Shown piece by piece: positions 8,781 through 17,940 of a stretch of DNA of 64,000 bases. Made by a program: the position numbers and the translations under genes. The notes under the pieces are model-generated. The model was not told the origin of the DNA, ran no database searches, and was given only the letters and a program-made list of their open reading frames with translations. This DNA is from CAVQCA01 sp963763115 (GTDB lineage Bacteria; Pseudomonadota; Gammaproteobacteria; UBA9214): assembly GCA_963763115.1 (NCBI GenBank), contig CAVXNM010000021.1:5860-69859 (forward strand). Direction: 5' to 3'. The stretch's first letter is position 1; the number at the start of each line of letters is the position of its first letter.

Positions 8781-10821
8781 ATGACACTCCTTTTCAAGGT
8801 CAATAAAACGCACCTGCTTTTACTTGCTGTTGCTTTAGTCAGTCTGAGCATCCGGGTGTTCCTTCTCGACAAAAGATGGATCAATCCGGACGAGGGAGCT
8901 CATCTCATGGATGCTGCGCTACTCCTGGATGGAAAAATTCCCATCGTGGACTTTGTATCAAGGCAACCTCTTTACGTATACATAATTGCCCTTTTCCTGA
9001 AGATATTTGGAACCGGTTATATTTCCGGTAGACTCCTGCCGCTTACGTGCTCGATGCTGACGGGCGTCATGGTTTATTACATCGGCAGAGCCCTCTTCGA
9101 AAAGAATGTTGGCGTCCTGTCATGCGCCCTTTACTGGATGTTGCCGTTGGAACTGATCAACTCCACGGTGGTCAAGACCGAGCCTCTGGTGACTCTTGTG
9201 TCCTGCGTAAGCTTTTACGGTCTGATCCGTTTCTGGAAATCCGGCCGGGCGGCCTGGTTGATTATGGCGGGGGTATTTGCGTCGTTGGGATATTACGTCC
9301 GGCAGTCATCGCTTACGGGTCTTTTATGCGCGTTCTTGGTTATCGCCGTTATTCATCGATGGCAGAATTCGAGAGATGGTAAAAAGCTTCGGGTTCTATG
9401 CCGTTGGATATTTGGCGATCGTCCTGGTCGTCATGGTCTACTACATCCGATTCATGCCCTTGGAAGAAGTACTGACGAGTTATCAGATCAGTCCGCTCGG
9501 AACGGTATTAAAAACGGCGAATAAGATCATTGACTTTAATGTAATGGGAACAGGAGAAAAAGACACGGTTTCCCAGTCGACCGGGGATTACACACTGTAT
9601 TACAAATATATACACGACGTTTTTAAATTGCATTCCTTTTTGTTTGTGGGAATGTTGTTTTCAGTCGTAGCTTTCGGTCTTTCTTTGTTAGTTAACAGAA
9701 AAGAGAAGGTTCCCAGAGAAGATCTGCTTTCACGACTTTTCTTGTATTTCTGGGTGCTTTCTCTTTTTGCCGGTTATGCCGTCTATTTTGCATCCAGGGG
9801 ATTTTTTATCGACTATTTCCGTGAATTCCTCCCCCCTCTTGTTTTGATCTTCTCGGCCTGGCTCTTTCAGTCCCTTCCGGGTGCTATTGCGGACAAAGAG
9901 AGGTTCACGCAACGCCTTATCCTGGCAGGACTGCCTCTATTGGCTGTTTTATTTATCCTTCAGGAAAACTATCCAGTCTTCTATGGTACGGGTTTCTATG
10001 CTTCCATAGCGATCGCCCTCGTGGCCCTATTCACATTCATTAGAACATTTGAAACCTCGACCCGTCGAATTTATTTTGCTATAAGCCTGGTGGCCATTAT
10101 CGCCTTCATATTGTTTCCACGACAGACTGTATTGAAAGTTTACCTGTCAGGACCCATGCCATCCCTGGGTATGATCGGGGTTATCTACGGAGTGACATGG
10201 GTATTCCTAAAAGAAAGAATTCGGCCGCTGTCGGGAGATTATCTACGATTCGTCACGCTATCAATTGCTGCTGCGGCCCTGGTTGTGAGCATCAGTCGAT
10301 CAGCGCTCCTGTTGGGCGTGGCGTATGATACACCCTGGTCACCGGAATCGCTGAAAACAATTGTCACCTATCTCCAGAATAATACCCGTCCGGGTGATGA
10401 GATCATGTCCGGGGCAGTGATCTGGGAATTCCAGGCTTTACGGAGGCCATTCCACATGATTTCACATCCACTTGTTTTCGAATTCCCTGTGTGGCCCGAA
10501 AAACAGGATGAAATCCGGCTCGCCGTTGCAGCCAATCCGCCAAAGATCATTATTCTGGACGGTTTTACGGAAAAAACATACTTCCGGCAGATTCCTTCGA
10601 TTCCTGATCTTCTTCATAGGGAATATCAACTCGTACTCACTGAGGGAACAAAAAAGAATCCTGTTCGGGTTTACCGATTAAACGAAGATTTGATACAGCC
10701 TCATGGACACCCGATCGGGTCGATATTCAATAATTTGAACGACTCGCCGATACCGAGCCGGCGAGAAAGGTGGGCGAGAGGAACGAACTCCGCCAGCCGA
10801 ATGGACTACGCAAGTCTCTAA
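8781..10821 (+). pseudogene. GT39/ArnT-like membrane glycosyltransferase with one frameshift
   Basis: Two overlapping frames form one protein of about 679 residues. The first part (8781 to about 9385) has an N-terminal membrane segment, then NPDEGAHLMDAALLLDGKIP with the Asp-Glu pair that is catalytic in GT39 and ArnT enzymes, then several more spans. The second part (from about 9385) carries further spans and a C-terminal periplasmic domain ending VYRLNED. These enzymes use polyprenyl-phosphate sugars to modify glycans or lipid A on the periplasmic side. The break lies near an A5 run (9381-9385): removing one A restores GKSFGFYAVGYLA. This may be a sequencing error, a true mutation, or slippage-driven on/off switching. 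It opens a plus-strand polysaccharide operon. Confidence 0.75.
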
Positions 10822-10831
10822 CTATAGAAAT

Positions 10832-12052
10832 ATGAAAAAGATCGCCTATATACTGGATTGCTTTCCGGTATTTTCGGAAACCTTTATCCTGCGTGAAATC
10901 CTTGAGCTGAAGCGGATAGGCTTTAGGGTGCTTGTGATGGCTCGAATGAATACAAAAGCGCACAAGGTCTATGGGACGGTTGTCCATTCGGAAGCCGAGA
11001 AGATGATCAAGGACGTTTATTACTTCCCTGCGTCGAAAACTGGAATGTCACGCCTCCAAAAAGGGAGACTACATCTTTATTTTCTGTTGATCAATCCCAT
11101 CCGGTATCTGAAAACGTTCCTGTATTCGTATCGGGCTGGTCAACAGACTTTATGGTTTTTTAAAAAATCAGTCTTCCACGCCATGAAGTTGAAGAAGGCC
11201 GGCGTCGACCATATCCATGCTCATTTTGCGCTGGAGTCGTGTAAATCAGCGATGCTGATTTCAATGCTGACCGGTATTCCCTACAGCTTTACCATCCATG
11301 CCCATGACATCTTTTTGCCGGATTTGTCCGAGATGATGGTGAAAAAATTTAACAACGCAAAATTTGTTGTCTCCATATCCAAATATAATAAAGACTTCGT
11401 CTTGAGTAAATACCCGACGATTAATCCCGACAATATTCGAGTAATCCATTGCGGTGTCAATCCCGCCATGTTTGCTCCGCAAGGGGGGATGAACAAGTGT
11501 CCCACCATTGTTTCGGTGGGAAGGCTGGAGGAACTCAAAGGGTTTATTTACCTCATCCAGGCCTGCAAGATATTGAAGGAACAAAGAGGCATTGATTTTA
11601 TATGTCGAATAGTTGGGAGCGGAAGACAAAGACAGGAATTGGAAGAACTGATTAATAAATCGGATTTGGCCGATCTAGTCTGCCTGTTGGGGGCAATGGA
11701 GGAGGACGATGTCTTGAATATCTTGAATGGCGCTGATCTTTTTGTATTGCCCTGTACGATCGAAAAAAGCGGGTTGCGTGACGGGATACCGGTTGCCTTG
11801 ATGGAGGCCATGGCAATGGAAATACCAGTCGTTTCGACGAAAGTTTCAGGTATTCCCGAGCTGGTCAAAGACGGGTCGGGGATACTGGTCGAGCCGGAGG
11901 ACGTCGTAGGGTTGGCTCTTGCCATTGAGGAGATTTTACTTCTCAGCGCGCAAGAACGAAAAGAGTTGGGGAATAGGGAGAGAGCCGTGGTTGAGAAGGA
12001 ATTTAATTTGCAAAAGGAAGTTCAGAAACTCGCCAATTTATTCAATGATTAA
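10832..12052 (+). CDS. Glycosyltransferase family 4 (WcaL/colanic-acid type)
   Basis: A 406-residue GT-B enzyme. The N-terminus KIAYILDCFPVFSETFILRE is the hallmark of the colanic-acid/amylovoran WcaL-like subgroup (SExFI motif). The middle HIHAHFALESCKSAMLIS and SFTIHAHDIFLPD also fit that subgroup, and the C-terminal GLRDGIPVALMEAMAMEIPVVS holds the E-x7-E donor-binding motif. It would add a hexose to a lipid-linked repeat unit in the cytoplasm. It lies ten bases after the GT39-like gene and 21 bases before the flippase gene, all on the same strand, so an operon is likely. The ATG is the only reasonable start. The exact sugar is unknown. Confidence 0.9.
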   Translation: MKKIAYILDCFPVFSETFILREILELKRIGFRVLVMARMNTKAHKVYGTVVHSEAEKMIKDVYYFPASKTGMSRLQKGRLHLYFLLINPIRYLKTFLYSYRAGQQTLWFFKKSVFHAMKLKKAGVDHIHAHFALESCKSAMLISMLTGIPYSFTIHAHDIFLPDLSEMMVKKFNNAKFVVSISKYNKDFVLSKYPTINPDNIRVIHCGVNPAMFAPQGGMNKCPTIVSVGRLEELKGFIYLIQACKILKEQRGIDFICRIVGSGRQRQELEELINKSDLADLVCLLGAMEEDDVLNILNGADLFVLPCTIEKSGLRDGIPVALMEAMAMEIPVVSTKVSGIPELVKDGSGILVEPEDVVGLALAIEEILLLSAQERKELGNRERAVVEKEFNLQKEVQKLANLFND

Positions 12053-12073
12053 TATGATTCGAGCATTCTACAA

Positions 12074-13576
12074 ATGATAACCCGTGCTGCAGTGGCCCGA
12101 GTCTTATCGGTTTTTTTTAAGACTGGCGGAACGGTTCGGCAAAGGGCAATCCGGGGAACCGCCTGGACGATATTTTCACAATGGCTGACAAAACCGGTTC
12201 AATTTATTCAAACGATCATACTCGCCCGGCTGTTGAATCCTTCAGACTTCGGACTCATGGGGCTGCTCTTTGTGGTCGTGGGGACGATTAATGTCTTTGT
12301 GGCCCCGGGGATGCAGAGCGCACTGATTCAAAGGAAGGAGGTCGATCATAATGTCTTAAATACCGCATGGGTGGTATCCATTCTTGGGTCGATCACGAAA
12401 TCGGTTCTTGTATTTGTTTCGGCCCCCTATGCCGCCGCTTTCTACAATTCTCCGATGCTGGAACAGATGTTGAAATTATTCGCACTGAGCTATGTCATCG
12501 GTGGTTTCCGAAATGTCGGAATGGTCCTCTACCGAAGGGAAATCGATATGAGGATGATTGCGATCGCTCAACAACTATCCTCGCTGTTTAAAGTGATTGT
12601 GACGGTCGTACTTGCGTTCTGGTTGAGAAGTGTTTGGGCCTTGGTCATCGGATTTGTTGCCGGCGAAGCCATATCGTTAATCGTTTCCTTTATCCTGAGT
12701 CCCTATCGACCTTCGCTTGCATTCGACTTCAAACTTGCCCGGGGGCTTTTTCGATTCGGACGGCAAATTATGCTGACTGGAATTATTCTGTTGGTCATTG
12801 AGAAGGGCGACCGGGCCTTATTGGGAAAAGTGCTGGATCTGAACGCGGTAGGATTTTACAGTATGGCCTATGGGCTAGCGATTCTTCCCTCGACCTTTCT
12901 GACAGGCATAATCAGTGAGGTCCTCTTCCCGGTCTTCTCAAGGCTTAATAATCAAGTGGACACCTTGCGGCGCACTTATTTAACTGTCTTGAAATTCCTG
13001 TCACTGATCACAATACCAGCATCGATAGGAATCGGGACATTGGCGCCCGAGATTGTCGAGGTGGTTTACGGGTCGAAATGGCTGCCGATGGTCGATTCCC
13101 TTCGCGTACTCTGCGTTTTCGGAATGATCCGCTCGATTGTGACCCTTAGCGGAACTCTTTTTCAGGGAACGGGAAAGCCCCATTACTTGACCGCGGTCAG
13201 TTTCGCCCAACTCGTGATAATGGCCGTCATGATCTACCCCCTGACTAAGGCCTATCATATCCTGGGTACAAGCATCGCGGTCACGGTTCCAATGGTCCTG
13301 GTTCAGGGCTGGGCGTTGATAAAATCAGCGGAGATCATCGAAGAGAAACTTTCCATTATATTAAAGATTTTAAGTTTGCCATTGCTGGGAACGGTTGTAA
13401 TGATCGTGACACTATCTTTCGCAAAATCATATCTTTTCATTCAGACCACGGTATTCGGGTTGCTAAGCTTGGTAATATTCGGGGCCGTAATGTATATGAG
13501 CACGATTATATTATTTGACCGCAAAGTTTTCACCGAGCTGAATACACTGACAAAATTGACAGGGGATGGAAGATGA
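12074..13576 (+). CDS. Lipopolysaccharide/exopolysaccharide flippase (MOP superfamily, WzxC-like)
   Basis: A 500-residue membrane protein with around 12-14 predicted spans. Its N-terminal segment reads GTAWTIFSQWLTKPVQFIQT then ILARLLNPSDFGLMGL, the typical start of the 'lipopolysaccharide biosynthesis protein' group of MOP transporters that includes WzxC. It should move lipid-linked oligosaccharide to the periplasm. The stop overlaps the start of the methyltransferase gene by four bases (ATGA), showing translational coupling. This is the second flippase in the window; the other (1510-2991) belongs to a different subgroup, so at least two distinct glycans, or one replaced cluster, are implied. 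Confidence 0.92.
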   Translation: MITRAAVARVLSVFFKTGGTVRQRAIRGTAWTIFSQWLTKPVQFIQTIILARLLNPSDFGLMGLLFVVVGTINVFVAPGMQSALIQRKEVDHNVLNTAWVVSILGSITKSVLVFVSAPYAAAFYNSPMLEQMLKLFALSYVIGGFRNVGMVLYRREIDMRMIAIAQQLSSLFKVIVTVVLAFWLRSVWALVIGFVAGEAISLIVSFILSPYRPSLAFDFKLARGLFRFGRQIMLTGIILLVIEKGDRALLGKVLDLNAVGFYSMAYGLAILPSTFLTGIISEVLFPVFSRLNNQVDTLRRTYLTVLKFLSLITIPASIGIGTLAPEIVEVVYGSKWLPMVDSLRVLCVFGMIRSIVTLSGTLFQGTGKPHYLTAVSFAQLVIMAVMIYPLTKAYHILGTSIAVTVPMVLVQGWALIKSAEIIEEKLSIILKILSLPLLGTVVMIVTLSFAKSYLFIQTTVFGLLSLVIFGAVMYMSTIILFDRKVFTELNTLTKLTGDGR

Positions 13577-14391
13577 CGACCGTCAGGACTGCCATAAGCA
13601 ATATGATCAGGTCCGGAAAGCTGGTGACAAGGAAACTTCTGAAACCTACCCGTTTAGGATATAAGATCCTCTTGGCGCGCGACGAGGGTTATTCGATGAG
13701 TCCACGTAGTCCCGATGCGCCCTGGATGAATAGAGCTTTAAAGGACAGGGAAGAGATTGAGAGCAGTCTCGGCCAGGTGCGTAGCATCGGGTTACTTCCG
13801 CATCCGGACGCTCCAAAGAATTGGGACGCTCTCGCAGCTCTTGACCTTATCATAAAGCAGACCAACAAAGGATCTCGAGTATTGGACGCGGGCGGCGAAA
13901 TTTACTCGCCCCTGGTGAAGTGGCTTACCATGTATGGATACCGATCAATCCATGTCATTAATCTCATTTTCAAGCAAGATTTCAACCGGGGTCCAATAAA
14001 GTTTATACACGGAGATTGCACTGCAACACCGTATCCTCAGGAATACTTTGACGCCGTAACATGTCTCAGTGTGATTGAACACGGCGTTGATCTGAAGGCC
14101 TTTTTATCGGAATGTTGCAGGATACTACGTCCCGGGGGGTATCTCATTGTGAGCACCGACTACTGGAACGAGCCCATCGACACGGCAGGTAAAAATTATT
14201 ATGGAGCACCCGTCAAGGTTTTTACACCGAGTGAAATCCAGGCATTTATCGCTTTGGCCGAATCTAACTGTTTTGTGTCAACAGGGGAGGTGGATTGCTC
14301 CGTAGGTTCTAAGGTGGTTCAATGGAAAGACGTTGGGATCGATTACACGTTTATCGTTTTCGCGCTCAAGAAGATCAGTCATAGACGGTAA
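13573..14391 (+). CDS. Class I SAM-dependent methyltransferase
   Basis: A 272-residue protein. The Rossmann motif I is present in altered form at about residue 102 (VLDAGGEIYSPL, in place of the usual GxGxG). Later motifs fit methyltransferase family 11/23: YPQEYFDAVTCLSVIEHGVD and LSECCRILRPGGYLIVSTDY. It could methylate a sugar or end-cap of the glycan made by its neighbours. It overlaps the flippase gene by four bases and is followed after one base by the next glycosyltransferase, so it belongs to the same transcript. The first 70 residues match no domain I know. The unusual motif I keeps the strand and acid positions, so I still expect SAM binding. Confidence 0.8.
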   Translation: MTTVRTAISNMIRSGKLVTRKLLKPTRLGYKILLARDEGYSMSPRSPDAPWMNRALKDREEIESSLGQVRSIGLLPHPDAPKNWDALAALDLIIKQTNKGSRVLDAGGEIYSPLVKWLTMYGYRSIHVINLIFKQDFNRGPIKFIHGDCTATPYPQEYFDAVTCLSVIEHGVDLKAFLSECCRILRPGGYLIVSTDYWNEPIDTAGKNYYGAPVKVFTPSEIQAFIALAESNCFVSTGEVDCSVGSKVVQWKDVGIDYTFIVFALKKISHRR

Positions 14392-14392
14392 T

Positions 14393-15673
14393 ATGAAAAA
14401 TGAAAAACCGAAGATTCTCTTCCTAACGCATCAATTTCCGCGTCCTACGAGCGGGTTCGGACAGAGAACACGGACCTTTCTTAGAGCCCTCTCCAGAGAC
14501 TGGGATATCAGGCTCGTGACCCGATGCCCGATCGATATTAATCCGAATGAAATATCGGAACTTGAATCGCTTGGGTGTAACGTTGTTCCGATTCCGGCCG
14601 CTTCCTTTCAGTGGCGCGGATATCTGCTGAAATTGATGAATTCTCAGAGCAGGTACTTAAGAGCCTTACCATTATTATTTTCCAGGACACCAATATTTCT
14701 CAATAACAATCTGCTATTAAAATCCGAACAACTTGAAGCGTATCTTCAATCATTGAAGTGGGCCGATTTCGATATTGTTCACTTCGAAAGAATATCGCTG
14801 GCACACAGCTTTCTTGACAATCTCAATGAAATCAGGAAACAGAAGGTCAGGGCCGTGATCGATTTGGATGAGTTGGAGTCGGAGGTTATCGCACGATCAT
14901 TGTCATATGATTCCAAATCCCGCTTCATTTCGTTCGGAAGATTTCTACGCCGACTGGACCTTCAGCGATTGCGAAAGTATGAGTCTGAAATCATTCCACG
15001 GTTTGACGCATGCACCGTCTCTTCAGATATCGAGATGCACCATCTGTCACGCCTTGGATTCGCTAACAAGAAAGAGGTCATCCCGAATTCCATAGATACC
15101 CGTTACTACGAGCCGGATACCCTTAATGAGACAAATAATCAGGATATCCTCTTTGTAGGACAAATGAGTTACAGCCCGAACATCGACGCGGTGACTTATT
15201 TTGTTCAGGAAATATTTCCCGCAGTTCTAAAGAAGATGCCATCCGCACGGTTCTTCATCGTGGGACAGAAACCGTCAGAGAATGTCATGAAACTGCATGA
15301 CGCGACCCGTGTCATCGTGACCGGTGAAGTTCCGGATACCCGTGTATATCATGAACAATGCACGGTCTTTGTGACGCCGATTCGTTTCGGAGGCGGTACA
15401 CGGATCAAGATCCTTGAGGCTATGGCCATGAAGAAGGCCGTTGTCTCCACCTCCGTCGGCGCGGAAGGGATTCCGGTCACCCATGGTAAAGATATTTTTA
15501 TCGCGGACAATGAAGATGAGTTTGCCGCCCAATGCGTCAAATTGATTGAAGATCATCCGCTAAATCGGACCATCGGGGATCAGGCGAGAGAATTTGTTTG
15601 TAAATCCTACGACAGCCGGATCATTGAGGACCGGATTTGTTCGTACTATTCGTGGATCATGGATGCTGGGTAA
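14393..15673 (+). CDS. Glycosyltransferase family 4, first of a tandem pair
   Basis: A 426-residue GT-B enzyme. The N-terminus KILFLTHQFPRPTSGFGQRT resembles the sugar transferases associated with PEP-CTERM/exosortase loci. The C-terminal half has ILFVGQMSYSPNIDAVTYFV, IRFGGGTRIKILEAMAMKKA and VSTSVGAEGIPV, the donor-binding motif. ATG 14393 directly follows the methyltransferase stop and gives the standard start; a longer frame from 14333 only overlaps the previous gene. The next gene (15683-16966) is a clear paralogue, similar throughout, so the pair arose by tandem duplication and probably adds two successive related sugars. It acts on lipid-linked intermediates in the cytoplasm. Confidence 0.9.
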   Translation: MKNEKPKILFLTHQFPRPTSGFGQRTRTFLRALSRDWDIRLVTRCPIDINPNEISELESLGCNVVPIPAASFQWRGYLLKLMNSQSRYLRALPLLFSRTPIFLNNNLLLKSEQLEAYLQSLKWADFDIVHFERISLAHSFLDNLNEIRKQKVRAVIDLDELESEVIARSLSYDSKSRFISFGRFLRRLDLQRLRKYESEIIPRFDACTVSSDIEMHHLSRLGFANKKEVIPNSIDTRYYEPDTLNETNNQDILFVGQMSYSPNIDAVTYFVQEIFPAVLKKMPSARFFIVGQKPSENVMKLHDATRVIVTGEVPDTRVYHEQCTVFVTPIRFGGGTRIKILEAMAMKKAVVSTSVGAEGIPVTHGKDIFIADNEDEFAAQCVKLIEDHPLNRTIGDQAREFVCKSYDSRIIEDRICSYYSWIMDAG

Positions 15674-15682
15674 AAGACTCGC

Positions 15683-16966
15683 GTGACCCGCCCAAGAATT
15701 CTTTTCCTGTCCTACGGCTTCCCGCGGCCCGGAAGCGGCATCGGGATACGGACCATGGTCTTTCTTCGGGCGTTGTCCGGTTTTAGCGATGTTACGTTTG
15801 TTTATCGGGAACCGGAAGACCTGACCGCGAATGAACTGGCGCCTTTAAAGGATCTTTGCAGGGAATGCATTCCGATTCCTGCAACCTCCTTTGGTTGGTC
15901 ACGTCCCTTTTATCGCCTGCTAGATTCGAAAAAAAAGTATCTTAAACTGCTTCCGTTGCTTTTTTCAAAACGGCCTATCTATATCCATTCCAACATCCTG
16001 GCCAAGAACCGATCGAAGACACTTTTGGACTATCTGGATTCGGTGAAATGGAGCGAGTTTGATCTGGTTCATGCCGGCCGACTTTTCATATCGGATGCAA
16101 TCATGGATTATCTTCCCGTCATGAAACAATCCGGCGTCAGGACCTTGCTTGATCTCGACGATATTGAATCCGAAGCAGTCAAGCGCGCTTTGTCAATATC
16201 TTCAGATAATATCCCAAGGACCTTGATCGGGAAATCACTTAGCCGTTTGGACCTCATGAGATTAAGGCACTACGAAAAAATGGCGATACCGTTGTTTGAC
16301 GTCTGTGCGGTATGTTCCGAACTGGATCAAGATAAAGTGATCAGAAACGGATTATCAAAAAATGCCTGGGTTATCCCCAATAGCGTGGATTCGGGCTATT
16401 TCAAACCGGCTCCGGCAAGTTCGAGCCGCAGTCTTGATATTCTTTTCCCTGGTAACATGTCCTTCGCTCCGAATGTGGACGCAGTTCGGTTCTTCGCACG
16501 TGAGGTGTTCCCCGGTATTTCCAGGAAAGTTCCGTCCTCCCGTTTCATCATTGCCGGGAAAAAGCCCGTCCAATCGGTTCTTAGTCTGGCGAACGGGACC
16601 GATATTTTCGTCACCGGAGAACTACCCGACCTGCGCCCCGCCTATGCGCAATCAGCTGTTGTTGCGATACCCATCCGATATGGAGGAGGGACCCGGGTCA
16701 AGATTTTGGAGGCGATGTCGATGGGTAAGGCGGTCGTGTCGACCGCCATAGGCGCGGAAGGGATTCCGGTCACGGATGGTCGGGAGATCATCATCGCCGA
16801 CCATGCCGATGATCTGGCTGATCAATGCATACGATTACTGAATGACCCCGTGTTGAGGGAGTCCATCGGTCAACGATCCAGGGAGTTCGTGGTCAAGCAT
16901 TTCGATCGGAATTTGATCGAAACCCGAATACAATACATGTACAGGACATTGCTCGGAGAGGGGTAA
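15683..16966 (+). CDS. Glycosyltransferase family 4, second of a tandem pair
   Basis: A 427-residue enzyme starting with GTG. It follows the same plan as the preceding gene: RILFLSYGFPRPGSGIGIRT at the start, LDIEFPG-type strand as LDILFPGNMSFAPNVDAVRFF in the middle, and IRYGGGTRVKILEAMSMGKA then VSTAIGAEGIPV at the donor site. The segment KLLPLLFSKRPIY likewise matches ALPLLFSRTPIF in the first copy. It is nine bases downstream of that copy and its stop touches the start of the GT2 gene, so expression is coupled. Function is transfer of a sugar during glycan assembly. The acceptor probably differs from that of its twin because the N-terminal halves diverge more than the C-terminal halves. 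Confidence 0.9.
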   Translation: MTRPRILFLSYGFPRPGSGIGIRTMVFLRALSGFSDVTFVYREPEDLTANELAPLKDLCRECIPIPATSFGWSRPFYRLLDSKKKYLKLLPLLFSKRPIYIHSNILAKNRSKTLLDYLDSVKWSEFDLVHAGRLFISDAIMDYLPVMKQSGVRTLLDLDDIESEAVKRALSISSDNIPRTLIGKSLSRLDLMRLRHYEKMAIPLFDVCAVCSELDQDKVIRNGLSKNAWVIPNSVDSGYFKPAPASSSRSLDILFPGNMSFAPNVDAVRFFAREVFPGISRKVPSSRFIIAGKKPVQSVLSLANGTDIFVTGELPDLRPAYAQSAVVAIPIRYGGGTRVKILEAMSMGKAVVSTAIGAEGIPVTDGREIIIADHADDLADQCIRLLNDPVLRESIGQRSREFVVKHFDRNLIETRIQYMYRTLLGEG

Positions 16967-17926
16967 ATGGTTGCCGTCACCGTCATCATTCCCGCATACA
17001 ATTCGGCGCAGCAGCTGCCTGAAGCGCTTGACAGTGTGATTAAACAGACCTATCGGGATTTCGAGATTATCGTTGTAGACGACGGGTCGACCGACGAAAC
17101 TCGGGAGTTGCTGAAGGACTATAAAAACAGGATCACGTACCTCTATCAAGAAAACGCAGGTCCGAGCAAAGCCAGAAACACGGGTATTCTGGTGGCGAAA
17201 GGCCGATATGTAGCTTTTTTGGATGCCGATGATCACTGGCTGCCGTCTAAACTTGAGCTACAGATCAAATTAATCGAGTCCGACCCGCGTCTGGGCCTGG
17301 TTTTTTCGGACGCGGAGTACTTCGGCGGGGTGAAACCCATGGTCGGGTCGTACTGGAAACAACGCGGATGCTATGACCAGATGATCTCGGAATCCGGGCT
17401 GATCCAGAACGCCTTTTCGACGCTGATGAAGATCAACCCCATTATGCCGTCAACGGCGCTGCTTAAAAGAAACTGTTTTGAGAAGGCTGGGCTTTTCGAC
17501 GAGTGCCTTCGTTACGTCGAGGACAAGGATATGTGGTTAAGAATGTCCGTCCATTGTTCCATGGCCTGTGTACCTTTTCCGCTCGTGAAGCGGCGTGTCC
17601 ACGGCTATTCTCAAAAACAGGTTGCGTCGATCAAGGAATCGATCATTCATGTCGTAAGGAAAATCGAGCACGCGTATCCCGAAGAGGTCGCGAGAGAAAA
17701 CGTGGATACGAAAAAGATTTTGGGACCGTTATATTACACGCTGGGACGTATTTATTTCGGCAATGATGATTTTGCGAGAGCACGGCAGGCATTCAGGTCC
17801 AGTCTTAGAGGCCGGTTTTCATGGAAAGCACTCCTGTTTCTGGCTGCGACTCCCATGGGAGCGCGCGTCATTCATCTGCTCCGACGTCTGAAACGCAGCC
17901 TAAAACCCCGGACCCCCGTCTATTGA
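16967..17926 (+). CDS. Glycosyltransferase family 2
   Basis: A 319-residue GT-A enzyme. It opens VTVIIPAYNSAQQLPEALDS, followed by VVDDGSTDET (residues about 37-45) and the metal-binding LDADD (85-89). NAGPSKARNTGI lies between them, and LFDECLRYVEDKDMWLRMS carries the later catalytic acid pair (ED). It is an inverting enzyme that would add a sugar to the growing repeat unit. There is no membrane segment of note, but the C-terminus is basic (RRLKRSLKPR), which could aid membrane contact. The ATG directly abuts the previous stop codon, so it is translationally coupled to the tandem GT4 pair. Confidence 0.92.
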   Translation: MVAVTVIIPAYNSAQQLPEALDSVIKQTYRDFEIIVVDDGSTDETRELLKDYKNRITYLYQENAGPSKARNTGILVAKGRYVAFLDADDHWLPSKLELQIKLIESDPRLGLVFSDAEYFGGVKPMVGSYWKQRGCYDQMISESGLIQNAFSTLMKINPIMPSTALLKRNCFEKAGLFDECLRYVEDKDMWLRMSVHCSMACVPFPLVKRRVHGYSQKQVASIKESIIHVVRKIEHAYPEEVARENVDTKKILGPLYYTLGRIYFGNDDFARARQAFRSSLRGRFSWKALLFLAATPMGARVIHLLRRLKRSLKPRTPVY

Positions 17927-17940
17927 CCCGAGGATGAAAT

